Below are positions 45,301 to 56,771 of a stretch of DNA of 64,000 bases, one piece after another. Origin of the DNA: Cephalotus follicularis (taxonomy: Eukaryota; Streptophyta; Magnoliopsida; Oxalidales; Cephalotaceae); contig BDDD01002118.1 in NCBI GenBank assembly GCA_001972305.1, positions 1 through 64,000 of the forward strand, in the 5' to 3' direction. The first letter of the stretch is position 1, and each line of letters begins with the position of its first letter. Under the pieces are notes generated by a model that was not told the origin of the DNA, did not search any database, and was given only the letters and a program-made list of their open reading frames with translations. The translations under genes and the position numbers were made by a program.

Positions 45301-46740
45301 GCCTCATCCCAAAGGACGGGTTAGCCAAACGACCAAGCAGAAGAATCCTCACGTACAAATGGAATGAACAGTTATATAGTAAATATGTATGTCATGGTAT
45401 ATGCATGAATGCTAGTTGTGATCTAACTATTCCTATACGACCGTCCCATACTCGTATGAGAATAGGATCTAATCAAGCAACCCTATCCAAGAATCTATCA
45501 GACTATTTAAGACAAGTGTCTGAAGACACCCAAACAATCTATAGAGCTTTATGACCTTCGGTATTGGTTATCGCATCTGATGATAATTGGATTACCTACC
45601 ATAGAGCTAAGACATGTGTATGAACTTCATATATCCGAGTTGAGATCATCTCATCTATCCGAGCCAAGGTCATTCTATCAGGAAGAGTCCTTAGTCGGAC
45701 CTTCGCTCTTGTCTACATACCAACCTAGGAGGCTTGTTGAGCTCTCCCCCTAACCGCCACCATTATTATATTTGATGGCTCTTAATGGCAGAATTGATAA
45801 GTTTGGCAACAACCAGATTTTGGAGAAAGGTGTCTGAGGTGGCCTGCAGATAGACCTATCCATGGGCCGGGTCTAGGCGAGTTCAGGCCGAGCCTAGGTG
45901 CTCTAATTACACTATCCTATGAGGCATGAGCCTGGCTTGGCCTACTATTCGAGCCTGATTTTTTTGTCTAGGCCTGGTCCATTGAAGATACAAAAAGTCA
46001 ATGTTTGTCCCTGTAGCCCAATCACAAAAATAAATATATAAATATAAAATCAATCATAAATCCATCAAAACAAAAATACACCAGTAAAGTATCAAATTCA
46101 TACATCAAAATAAAAATATATAAATCCAAATAAAACTTGATAAACAATATCTATTAATCAAGTCAACTGATATATATATATATATATATATCGGGCCAAG
46201 CCTAAATTTTTAATATAATACCTAAGTCTGAACTGATTTTTAAGGGGCCTAATTTTTTTCGTCCAAGCTTGCCCGTTTAATTAAAAATTTTTGTCCAAGC
46301 CTGTCTAATGTACGGGCGGGTATTCGGGCTTGTGCGAATTCCCAAACCCATGGACAAGTCTACCTGCAGACATTGAATGCCTAAGGAAGTTAGTAAAATG
46401 TCCTTACTCAGGAACAGCTGGCAGGGCTAAAATCAGCCTTTGGGCTCCATTAATTACTGCCCATATAAATACCCCAAGTACCGCATTTAAAATGGTGAGC
46501 TACTTTCTCTCTTTACAACTCACTCAGTCATCTCGGCTCACACACATTCATCTTGAACAACAGACCAAAAACACACATATAATGACGAACTCTGACTCAA
46601 TTATCAGAGGGTAGTCCTGAAGAGCACTCCGGGGCTACTTTCTGACAATTTCTCTTTGGTTTCAGGCCAGTCCCAATCGCAGAGGACCATTCATCAACCA
46701 TTCTCAGTTCAATCGCAAGGAAAGAAAACTAAAAATTCAT
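45301..46740 (+). mobile_element. Diverged Tat-like LTR remnant, split by a MITE
   Basis: Contains TATAAATACCCC (46464) and, about 150 bp on, GACTCAATTATCAGAGGG plus CCTGAAGAGCACTCCGGGG, a degenerate form of the LTR stem-loop block. The left limit is uncertain. The MITE at 45851-46362 lies inside. Confidence 0.45.
45851..46362. mobile_element. hAT-type MITE with perfect 8-bp TSD
   Basis: 512 bp. Termini are TAGACCTATCCATGGGCCGGG and, on the other strand, TAGACTTGTCCATGGGTTTGGG (each quoted up to the match limit). TSD CCTGCAGA at 45843-45850 and 46363-46370. The interior contains a TA microsatellite (46171-46192). Confidence 0.93.
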
Positions 46741-47099
46741 TGTTGGTGATTATCAATATCAACAGCATCTAACCCAATGAAGGAAGTCTTTCAAAAAGGG
46801 TAGGTTAGATGATTTAGTTGTCATGGATCAGCCCGATAAAAAGGCGACTAGACGATGATCCAACTATCCTGGATTAACATGATGAATACGCAGTTAGATC
46901 TAACTTAGTTGTCCTGGATAAGCCTAAGGAATAAGCACCTAAGTCCCCTAATTATCTATGGATTAGCCCAAAAGAGACGTAGTAAGGTATAGTTATCTAT
47001 GGATCAACCCAATAGAAACATAGCTATATACCAGAGTTGATTAGTCGGTGAAAACTATTAAGGCTGGTAACTATCTAATCAGAGGAAAAATTTGAGCAG
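46741..47099. other. Unassigned sequence with GGATTAGCCC-type repeats
   Basis: Loose repeats such as ATGGATCAGCCCGATAAAAA, TGGATTAACATGATGAA and TATGGATTAGCCCAAAAGAG suggest an internal or U3 region of a retroelement. No ORF. Confidence 0.35.
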
Positions 47100-48530
47100 A
47101 GTTCAATGCCTAGCATGCCTAACTAGAAGCTACTAAGGTTGCTCTAATAGACTCAATCAAACAATCAATTAGTTAATACAGTCAATCGGTCAGTCAGCAC
47201 ATTCAGTCGGTTAAATCGGCGTAGAAATCAGTTCGGTGTTAAGCAAAGATCGATCCACGATCGAGTCACATTAAAATAGTATTAAAACAGTGTTTAAAGG
47301 TCTAGAGAAGCACCCAGAAAAAACCATTTGAAAAACATTCAATAGAAGTCATGGACGAACTCCAACAAGAAGCAGCAAGAAAGGCGTTGACGTCTTTCAA
47401 GAAAGAAATCGACGTCTTTCAACACTCCATCAAGCTTGTGAAATAGTCTTGTAAGCGTTGATGTCTTTTGGGAAACAAGTCTACTCTTTGGTGAAATAAA
47501 CCCATTGTGACTCAAAAGGTAAGACATCGATAATTCAAGTGAAACATGTCGACGTTATTTCAGTATCACGTAAAAACTCAAAGGAAGGCATCGAAGTGTT
47601 GAGTTGGAATTTAGAGGCAAGGACTTTCGAGGTAACACGTTGACGTCTATAGGAGAAGGCATCGACTTGCTGGGAAACAATCAAGAGACTATTCATCTCA
47701 ATTAAGAACACGTCAAAGACATCGACATCTTTGGTAAAAGGTGTCGACGTTCTGGAAAACATACCCAACAATTCTTAGCTTAAATCCAACCCAATCGGTT
47801 CCAGTTCAAAACTCAGTCTGAAAGTTTTCAGGGAAGTTTAAAAACATCTTTTAAACTCTTCTAAACTAGTTTTATGCCTTATAATTACTAGATTCATTAA
47901 TTAGGTTAGAAATCCCTAATTTTGACCTAAAAACCAATTTTCAATTCAAAACCATAATTAGTCAATCAATAACAATTTATGCAAGTTTATAAAGCATCAA
48001 CCAGGTATCCATGGTGAATTCAAGGTAGAGAAACTCTACCAATTAGTTAGGAGCTTGAACTTTGGTAGAAAATCAGAAATTGGAGGTTAAACTCAAGTTC
48101 AAAGCTTCAATCGGATATTCAGTCAACTTGTTGATCAATCAATGCAAGGAAATCATTTTGTCTTTGATATTTGGAGGATTTGGTAGTGAAATATGAGAGA
48201 TTGAGGGAGAGTTGGTGTTTTGTCTAAAGAAAGAGGAGGGGGATGGGTGAGAAGATAGAGATAGGAGAGAGAAAGGTGATATTTAGGAGATATTTTAGGA
48301 TATTTATAGGGTAAGGGTGTGTGGGTGAGAATAGGTGAGGCCCTGCTCACCGATAGTCAGTAAAACGCTTAGTTAGTCGTTTTAAAACGTTTAAGATTTC
48401 ACAGCAATATGACAGTAGGCATATAATATCCCAATTCAGTATATCAGTTATATATGCAATCAATAACATTCCATTAAAACAGTAAACATGAATGCTAACA
48501 ATGCAGAAAATAGGGTATCGGGGTTCGGGT
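47100..48530 (-). mobile_element. LTR fragment, minus orientation, with motif cluster B
   Basis: GGTAGAGAAACTCTACC (48026-48042) and a minus-strand TATA-like CCTATAAATATCC (near 48300) match the layout of the 21.4-22.6 kb fragment. Downstream in transcription sense lies the TCGACG cluster (47379-47760). Termini are not defined. Confidence 0.45.
47379..47760. repeat. TCGACG/TCGATG motif cluster B
   Basis: About ten degenerate copies in 380 bp, in both orientations, for example GCGTTGACGTCTTTC, GAAATCGACGTCTTTC, AAGACATCGATAATT, CATGTCGACGTTATT, AAAGACATCGACATCTTTGG and AGGTGTCGACGTTCTGG. Confidence 0.8.
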
Positions 48531-50595
48531 CCTTACTTGGAAGGTTTTATATACTTCCCTAAATTGTTTCTAAGCTTGGATTGGAAAGAAAACTGATTTT
48601 GAGTTTGAAATGAGGTTTTTGGATTGAAAATGGAGAGCTGAGCTTGTGTTGTTTTGATGAAAAAGCATAGAAGCTTTTTACAAAAGCGTCGATGCTTTTT
48701 ACAAAAGCGTCGATGCTTTTGTTCCTTTACACAAGTAGGGGTAGGTTCCCTCAAAACCCATTGACGCTTTCTCTCATAAGCTTCGATGCTATTCACATCG
48801 ATACTGGATCATAAGGAGAAAAGTATCGACGCTTTTTGACTTGAGTCTTATAGACTTAGGCCTGGGTGGAAAGCATCCACGTTTTCCTTGTAAATGACTT
48901 TTCTTCAAATGGTTTTCTTCCTTCTTAGGCCCGTGTATGACTTTCCCAAACATTGTTTTATCACAATTTTATGTGAATTGATATTGGATCAATCTTCACA
49001 AATGTTTTCTCAAACCTTTGCTTTCGAAATGAACTGGTTTCACATTTAATTATTGTTTCTTCACTTATTCTCACTTGGGGTCTTTCCTAGGCCTGATTCA
49101 TACTTTTTAAAACATGTTTTATAAATCTTTTCATTGGTTATAACTTTGGTTGAATTTTTTAAATGGTTTCAAAGAGTTCTGTCGTGAATCGGCGAAGAGA
49201 GAGTTTTACTCAATGGATTTCCATTGTTTTGCCACGTTGGCTATGAAAAGAGACGAGGGAAACGTTTTCACTTAAGATGAGAAGAGACGAGATTCATATC
49301 TTAGTTTTCAACTGTTTTGTCATTTGATGGCCAGGGATGATTATGAAAAGAGGTTTTCAACTGTTTTTAAGCAATCCATCGTACATTGATAACGACTTAG
49401 TCTTTCACAAATATTGTTTTACTCAAACACACTATATGTGTCTCCTTTTGTATGGTATTATTGAAGACTATTATCCTATTGTGCATGTTACGACATTTCT
49501 GTTTGTCTTGTTAGAGATTGTATATGATAGACATGACTATGACAGATTCACTTGATTGTACTTGGTGGTTGGACAACGAACATTGGAGAGATCGTGGCTA
49601 TATTGGAGTTTCTCTCTAGCCTTATTGATGCGGGAACCACATGATAAGTTTCGGTTGGATTGGATCATGATATGAGTACTACATATGATGTTAATCCTTG
49701 GGACTATACGGCCTGGGTACTACATATGGCTAGTTGGCCTTATCCAATGATGTGGGCATTACATGTGAGACAGATCGTTGGACCATGATACGGGTATTGC
49801 ATGTGGCACAAACCAGTTTAGTTCATACTTATGGATACCACATATGACTAGACTACCTAACCATGACGTAGGTACTATACATGGATAAGACATAAGAGTA
49901 TTGATAGATGTGATCAAGATGGAATAGACAGTGGACGCATGGAATGAGATTATATCTCAGAGAGTGTCTTGATTGACATTGCTTACTTGCAAGACTGCTT
50001 GATTGCTTGTTTACTATAGATGTATGGATAGGATTGTATTGGTTGGGTCTTGTCGCATATACATTCGGTATGAGACGTTTGTCATATGGATAATCGAACA
50101 TAATTGGAATTCATGTATATGACATTCCATGCGTATGTCTACTATATATTATACTCATTATTAGGCTGACCCATTTATGGGCAATCCTTTTCAGATGAGA
50201 GATCAATCAGGGATGAGTAGTAGCTACGAGAAGACCTGAACTTCTTGAAGATAGTTACTATTGTATCTGCATGTATTCATTTTCAGATAGAGAACTGTAT
50301 TTGTATTTGTATTCAGAGTTGAGTATTGAATAGCTATGTATCCAGTTAAGTCATTATGGTATCGACATTTCAAATCATATTTAATTATTGGGTATAGACA
50401 TCAAATGATTTCCAATTGTTATTTCGTTTAAAATTTCCAAATGGTTATATATGTTTTTTTGCATATCGAGAATTGTTACTAAAGTTTTAAATTCTAGTGT
50501 ATTCTAGAGACAAATATGCTAGTTAAGGACGAGAATGAACGAACCAAAACCCTGCGACTCGCGTCTAGGGGTAACCTCGTGCTTGGGGCATGACA
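48531..50595 (+). mobile_element. LTR fragment, plus orientation, ends GGGGCATGACA
   Basis: Ends CTTGGGGCATGACA at 50595; the complementary form TGTCATGCCCC occurs at 40969. Contains motif cluster C (48672-48850) and degenerate repeats of about 45-50 bp with GGGTACTACATATGGC (49660-49900), common in long chromovirus LTRs. The left boundary is not defined. Confidence 0.45.
48672..48850. repeat. TCGACG/TCGATG motif cluster C
   Basis: AAAGCGTCGATGCTTTT occurs twice in tandem, then CATTGACGCTTTC, AAGCTTCGATGCTATT, CACATCGATACTGG, GTATCGACGCTTTTTG and AAGCATCCACGTTTTCC. Confidence 0.85.
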
Positions 50596-51251
50596 ATGTT
50601 ATACAGTAAATACACAAATTAGAAACAAACTTGCAATCTTAAAAAATTACAAGCTTAAGAAATCAATTCAAAGGAAATCAAGATTAGCTCATAAACTAGG
50701 GTTTTAAACACTTTAAACCTTAAAATCAATTCACAATTATTAATTTTAAATCATAATATGTTACCAAACAGATCTGGTATTAGTCCATACAAATATCAAA
50801 TAGAAATTAAAACTAACGTATGTGAATGAAACATGCATGAACGCGCAATAAACTTGTAAAAATCATTTCAGGCACTTATATATATATATATATATATTGA
50901 AATTTGGTGATTTTTACGTTATTAAAAGATAACAAAATGAAGTTTATTATGCAATCAAGAATTAACAAAAAACAGACAACATATCGAAGAGATCGAAACC
51001 AAAAGTAGTTATAACATACAACAAAAAACATAATTTAAGCTTTTGACGAGTTTACATCCGCCAAACTCTCAGTTTTGTGATTCGATCTTTCCCAAGGATT
51101 GTAGATTTTAGAAACCTGATTTAAAACATATTTAAGAAGGTTTATAGAATATAAAATGGAATTTAATAAATAAATTAAATTCTAAGCTAAAACCCCTTTT
51201 ACGAAGTTAAGGCTAGGATCTCGATGAACACTGATTTTTATGCTCAAAACT
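50596..51251. other. AT-rich sequence, nothing recognised
   Basis: Includes a TA microsatellite (50878-50898). No ORF or element boundary seen. Confidence 0.45.
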
Positions 51252-51910
51252 TGTTGATGTAAATATGACTTCCTCAACAGTCCCTTACATGGAAGAGTTT
51301 GATTTGTTGAGAGAAACGTTGCTAAGGCTCCGAGAAATGGTGTTTGATTGTTTTCCCTGCACAAATAGAACAAACTAGCCGAAGGTCCTGGAGGGTTTTC
51401 TCCCGGGGACACTCCGATGCTTAAGTCAGTGGAAGGCAGAGAAAAGAATCACAGGGTGCTTTAGTGTATAAAAATGGCAGACATATGTTATGTCTTTAAT
51501 TCTTGTATTTATAGAGCTGGTTGTAACTGCCTTGCTTGACTTGAGAAGGTGATTCGCGTTCCCCTAAAGAAATACAGAGTATCTCGGCATTTCCCTGATT
51601 CTCCACCTGATTTGGCACTAGGGCGTTATTATGCGTTATCTTCCCAGATCTTGCATAACGCCCGACCACGTGTCTGTAGCCCTTGAGGATATTTGGCCTA
51701 TTCTCCTGAGGACACGTGGTGGTATTTTTATGGAAGATTTTTCCCATATCATATGCCCCCATGGTCTTCTTTTTTCTGGGCTTGACAGAGGAAGAAGACC
51801 ATTTGCGGCCTGGCCTGATTCTGAGCAGGGCTGTAATATGTTTTCAGAGCCTGATGTGGCTATTGGGCCTCCACCGCTTAGCCCAACTTTGACATTAACT
51901 TTAAGAAGTT
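51252..51910 (-). mobile_element. Tat/Retand-like LTR, minus orientation (3' LTR of left palindrome copy)
   Basis: Read on the minus strand: TATAAATA (51513-51506), GCATCGGAGTGTCC, the stem-loop (51406-51387), and a terminal TTACATCAACA at 51252. Its U3 side faces the antisense ORF at 52265, so it is the 3' LTR of a minus-strand element whose body lies to the right. The outer limit near 51910 is approximate. Confidence 0.72.
51387..51406 (-). promoter_or_regulatory. Conserved LTR stem-loop
   Basis: On the minus strand CCGGGAG pairs with CTCCAGG with one mismatch, 107 bp from the TATA box. Confidence 0.5.
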
Positions 51911-52084
51911 AGAGTAAGCGTCCGTAACGCTAAGATATTTTCATTTGCTGAGTGTTAGCTCTTCGCTTTCTGCGCCCAATTTTGCTGGTGAATGATACCG
52001 TCTGGGAGGACAGCCTTCACCGGGTTGGGATGAGCATGTCCCCGGGTCGACGATTCTATTTGGAGAAGAGGAAGAGGTTCCCAT

Positions 52085-52264
52085 CAGGATAGAGAGAGAG
52101 AGGGATGATGACGCTCGGGATGAACCCGAGGCTCGGCCCGTGGCCGAGGAAGAAAGCTGTATAAAGCCTTCGTCTCCTCCACCTTACACTTTTATATTCC
52201 TTCCATTCTTTCATCGTTTTTGCTATGCTTTTGATCTTGTAATCTCTGTGGATTTTTTGTAGCA
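52085..52264 (+). promoter_or_regulatory. Leader of the left antisense gene: upstream coding-like block, TATA-like box, 3' splice acceptor
   Basis: TATAAAG at 52160 lies 105 bp before the ATG, followed by a CT-rich leader. TTTTTTGTAG, a good 3' splice acceptor, ends two bases before the ATG (CAATGG). The right copy also has an acceptor (TGTCTCGCAG) exactly two bases before its ATG. Just upstream, one frame reads EEEVPIRIERERDDDARDE, matching EEEIPLRILRERGQDTR upstream of the right copy. That could be a first coding exon. Confidence 0.5.
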
Positions 52265-53540
52265 ATGGCTCCTCGGCGCAGCTTGGATGACATCCTAAAG
52301 GTTAGCAAGGCGAATAGGAAGCCAGTTTCTGCCGAGGGGTCAAATCAAAGAGAAAAGACTTCGATGGCCGAGGGGGCGAAGCAGAGACGAAGAACTGTGG
52401 AGACCGAGGGGGGGTCCTATTATTGTCGCTACTGCCAAGAAAAAAACAAGCGGCCTGCGGACAAGCGTTCCCCCAGTGCTCTTCCTATCCCTTCGAGCAA
52501 GAAAAGCAAAGGGGGGAAAGAGGCTGAGGATATCGCTGCTCTTGGCGCTAGCCCTCAGAATCCAATTCTGTTGCCCGCTCCTCAGACTGCCGACAGTGTG
52601 ATCGACGGGCTGGAGTCCTTGGGAAATTCTCGTTTGAACCAGAACACTCATGGGGTTCCTCTTGCACTCAGCCAACTGTTCTTCCTTCCGTCCAAGATTA
52701 AGGCGAGGAAGGACTGGACCAATGAGATGCTGATAAACAATTATCTTCGGAGTCACTTTACGGTAAGTGATTTTTTCTATCTCTTTTCGAACACACTTTT
52801 TTCTTTTCCTTTAACACTCGTCCTTCGCTAGCAGGCTCTGAATGACACTCAACTAATGGTGGAGAACTTCTCGACCATTCTTGAGAGGAATGACAAGCTG
52901 AGGGGAGAAGTAGCGGAGCTAGAAGAGACCGCTCACTTGGCCAAGGCTCAGCTGGAGGAAGTCCTCAGGGCCCAGGAGTCCATTGTTGAGGAGAAAAAGC
53001 AGGTCGTTGAGGAGAAGAAGCAAGTAGAGAAGGAGTTCTCGCGCGTCAGTAAGTTATGGTGAAGGGTGGGGGAGAAATTTGAAGGTTACCGGAGCAGAGA
53101 CAAAGCTCGAGTAAAGAAGGCAGTGGCGAAGGCTCTGACGGAGTTCAAGTCCTCGGACGGATTTCTTACCCTGATGGAGGCCTCTGTGGAGGACTATAAA
53201 GCTTCTGATGCTTTTGGTGATGAAGTTTTTAAGGATTCCGCCGAGTACTTCCGTCAGGGATTCTACGCTTGCCAGAACTGAGTCTCATCTCTTCATCCCG
53301 AGGTTCCTTTGACTGGCATCGTTTGCTGCCCAGCTGCTAATGACTTTTATCCCGAGGGCATCGAGGCAGAGGAAGAGAAAGTTGAGCTTGCTTTGGAAGA
53401 AGAGGCTCATCCTGCTCGGGAAGAAGACGAGGCACAGGGAACCGGGTCCCTGGATGTATTCATCCTCGGATCCTGCTGTGGACTTTTCTTCTTTACCACC
53501 TGCTTCAGAGCTTGTTACTCCTCAACCTCCTATGACTGAA
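52265..53540 (+). pseudogene. Antisense ORF (aORF) protein, left copy
   Basis: Antisense to the minus-strand element it belongs to. Exon 52265-52762, intron 52763-52834 (GTAAGT...GCAG, phase 0), then 52835-53540. The first exon encodes a basic, charged N-terminal part with a CRYCQEKNKRP segment and SSKKSKGGKE, which looks like a nuclear localisation signal. The second encodes a coiled coil (LRGEVAELEETAHLAKAQLE ...), then VEDYKASDAFGDEVFKDSAE, a GFYAC block, and an acidic Glu-rich tail. In-frame stops at 53060 and 53279 and a later frame change show it is decayed. Known extra ORFs of Retand-type elements sit in this position and orientation, but their function is not established. I recognise no catalytic domain. 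Confidence 0.78.
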
Positions 53541-53759
53541 CCATTCGTGGCTCCTCTTCCCGAGAATGATCAAGAAACCCCACCTCCTGAACCTTATCTT
53601 TGCTTTTTACTTTTTCTTTTACCTTGTAATTTTCCTTTTGTAACTTGTAATTTTCTTCTTGTAACTTATAATTTTCTTCTAGTAATAAAACATCGAGCTT
53701 TGGCATCACTGTGTGTTTCCTTTGTGGACTTCTCTACTTTTGCTTTGTATGCTTGAGCT

Positions 53760-55060
53760 CTTTAATTTTCCTTAGGAAATTTCGAGGTAACTTGACCTAT
53801 GTTTCATGTGAGCATTGCAATTCCGCTTAGGAACTTTCACTTAGTCTGTTTTAGACTCTATATTATGGTCTTACAATTTTCAGACCTAGTTACCCAAGCT
53901 TTCTAGTATCCTTAGAACACTCTATTTCAAAAGCGCTTAGGCAACAATACTTAGTCTTTGCGAGTTCCTATGTGTTCGCAGACCAAATTTTAAGTCTGCT
54001 CGGACTAGTTCGTATGAGTTTACCGAGCAGGATCTCGTCTGATCCATTATATTCTAGACCAGGTCGCCTGAGCTTGCAACCCTCATGGGGTCACTTATTT
54101 CAAAGTGCTAAGTCCAACGAACTTGATCGTTGCGAGTTTTTATGGATTAGCCTCCCAAGACACGATATCGGTCTAGTTGGACAAGTTTTTATGGAATTGC
54201 CGACCAGGGTTTGCTCCATTAGGAGTCTTATTGCTTCCTTAGAAGTATTTTTAAGTTTGCTCCCTTAGGAGTCTTTTTAAGATGTACTTTTAGGTTCTCC
54301 TCGGGTGGGAGTCTTTAGCGCTCCTCGGTAGGAGTCTTTGGCGCTCCCCGAAAGGAGTCTTTGGTGCTCCCCAGAAGTAGTCTTTGGCACTCCTCTGAGG
54401 AGCACTAAAGACTCCTTCCGAGGAGCAACAAAGACTCCTTCCGAGGAGCGCTAAAGACTCCTTCCGAGGAGCGCTAAAGACTCCCACCCGAGGAGCACCA
54501 AGAAGTATACCTACAAAAGACTCCTAAGGGGGAAAACTTAAAAAGACTTCTAAGGAAGCAATAAGACTCCCAAGGGAGCAAACACTGGTCAACGAGTCCA
54601 TAAGAACTTGTTCAACCAAACCAATATCGTGTCTTGAGATGCGAATCCATAAGAACTCGCAATGATCAAGTTCTTTGGACTGAGCACTTTGAAACAAGTG
54701 TCCCTATGAGGACTGCAAGCTCATACGACCTAGACTAGAATATAATGGACTAGACAAGATCCTGCTCGGCAAACCCGTAAGAACTTGCCCAAGCAGACTT
54801 ATAACTTGGTCTGCGAACACGCAGGAACTCACAAAAACTAAGTATTATTGCCTAAGCGCCCTTGAAATAGGGTGTCCTAAGGGGACTAGAAAGCTTAGGC
54901 AACTAGGTCTGAAAACCGCAAGACCATAGTTTAAGAAGTCTATAAGTTAGACTAAGATAAAGTTCCTAAGGGGAACAATGATGCTCAAAGGAAGCACAAG
55001 TTCTATTACTTACATTCAATTATCCTAAGGGAGTTGAAAGTATTCGAATGGAGTTCAAAC
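53760..55060. repeat. Palindromic repeat zone centred on 54396
   Basis: CTCCTC (54390-54395), T, GAGGAG (54397-54402) is the centre. On both sides units of about 30 bp (GGAGTCTTTAGCGCTCCTCGG) mirror each other. Further out the flanks match in reverse for over 500 bp: TTATTGCTTCCTTAGAAG, CATTATATTCTAG, CCGAGCAGGATCT and GTGTTCGCAGACCAA each appear with their complement at equal distance. The units belong to the same module as the tandem zone of the 15-20 kb element. Confidence 0.88.
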
Positions 55061-55193
55061 ATACAGAGCAAGAAATAAGGTACATAAAACAGATCCGAGA
55101 TGAAAAAAGCTTTGTATTTCATTGATCACAAAAGAGTTACATTGCTGAAGAAAAATTACAAGGTAAACAAAAAAGAAAGAGAAAAGTCCTACT

Positions 55194-56771
55194 CTAAGCT
55201 CCATCCCCAGAAAGGAGGTCATTTACAAAAGGTGGAGAATCCTCGGCCACAGGCTCAGGAGGGGGATCCACAGTGAGTTCAGCAGAAGGATCCACAACCA
55301 TGGGCTCCAGAGCAGGATCCTCAGCAACAAGAAAAGAAAGAGGTTCCACAGCAAAAGGCTCAAGGTCGGGCTCCTCAGCAGGTTCAATGAATGGAACCAT
55401 TTCATGACCATCAGGCAACCACTCAGGTTCCCGAGCTTGACTTTGCTCCTCGTAGTGGGCACGAAGAGCTTCTTCCTTGGCATCATCAACACCATCAGGA
55501 AAGAAGTCATTCCCAGTCACCAAAGGACCACATATGATGGAGTCAAGTGAAAGCTCCAGATGACATTCGACCATGTTTCGGCAGGTATAAAACCCCCGAC
55601 GATAAAGGGTCGAGGACTCCTTAATGACCTCTCTGTTGAAATTATCAGAGGCCTTGAAGTCTTCCACAACCTTGGTCATGGCATCTCAGAACTCTGAGGA
55701 AGCCTTGAAGTCTAGGATAGCTCTCTCCACCGCTGCCGCAGTCCGAGCACCCTCCAGCTCATGAAACTTAGCGAGCTTTTCAGCATAAACGTTCAACTTG
55801 TCCTTGAGCACGATGCTGTGGTGAACTGCGGCCTGTTTGGTCATCTTCTCCATTGTCGCGTGCTTGAGAGCCTGATTCTTCTCGGCAATGATAGATTCTT
55901 GTGCCTCGAGAACCTCCTCTAGTTGAGCACGGGCTGCGTCCAATGACCTTTTAAGCTTGGCATTCTCAGCCTCGAGCTGCTCGTTTAAGGCTCTATCCTC
56001 CTTCGTCTTCTCTAGCAAGAAGCAAGCATCACCCATGGCCTGGAAAGCAAATACAAGGTTAGCAAAGGAGTAAAGTTTTTTCTAAGAAGAAAGGATGTGA
56101 GAAGTTTGCATACCCTGAAATTGCTTTGGAAAAGGTGAGCCCAAATTTGGCCAATGGACCAATTCTCCTTCACCTCAATTTCATGGGGAAAAAGCCCCGA
56201 CCTGCCAAGCTCAATGGCAACACCTGGCATCTTCAAGCTAACACTCAAGCTGCCTAGCTCTTGGAGGATCTGTCTCACTTGCCCGAGCTCCTCGGGTGGA
56301 TCAGGGAACTCAGGATCCTGGGAGCTCTCTCCGGTGGCTCCATCCTGAAGAGCATCTACCTCTTCTATCCTCTGCCTTCTAGAGGGATGAGGTAATGGGT
56401 CAATGGCGAGCCTCTTGCCATGAGTAATCTCGGCTCTAGCCTCCTCGGCCTCCTCGGTCCTTACCACCTCGGCCTCCTTGGGACCAGCCCCGGCCTCATC
56501 AACCTCGTCCCTAGCCTCATCGGCCTCGATTCAATCTTGCTCCTTGGCCCTAGCTCTGGCCTCCTCGGCTTCAATCCAAGCTTGCTCCTCGGATCTGGCC
56601 TTGGTAGCAACGGCTTGCTTGGCTACCCTCTTCCTCGTCACGGCAGCAGTTTTCTCAAGAGCCTTTTTTTTTTTTCTTAAGAGCCTCTTACCTCAGCTCC
56701 TCGGTATTAGCAGCTCGGGCGACCTCCCGTCCAGCCCTTACTATGTCCATGAAAGGTAGTTGAGATGCCAT
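55194..56771 (-). pseudogene. Antisense ORF (aORF) protein, right copy (minus strand)
   Basis: Starts at 56771 (MASQLPFMDIVRAGREVARA). A Lys-rich stretch (KKKKKALEKTAAVTRKRVAK) is followed by Glu/Ala-rich sequence and a central part ending IGQIWAHLFQSNFR. The intron is 56113-56040 (74 bp, GT/AG, phase 0), at the same place as in the left copy. Then come MGDACFLLEKTKED, a long coiled coil (LNEQLEAENAKLKRSLDAAR ...), KVVEDFKASDNFNREVIKE, a GFYTC block, and a Pro/Glu-rich acidic tail with repeated EP/DP. In-frame stops occur near 56688, 56534 and 55682. This is the longest aORF in the window. The build (basic region, coiled coil, acidic tail) suggests a nuclear or nucleic-acid-associated protein; this is inference. 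Confidence 0.8.

Noticed and set aside
48153..48350. Minus-strand ORF, Pro/Leu/Tyr-rich
   Set aside because: Product of a purine-rich tract (GAGAGA/GGAGGG) in an LTR fragment.
53760..55060. Palindrome as a possible assembly artefact
   Set aside because: The arms differ by many substitutions and indels, which a false inverted join of one sequence would not produce. It still merits long-read confirmation.
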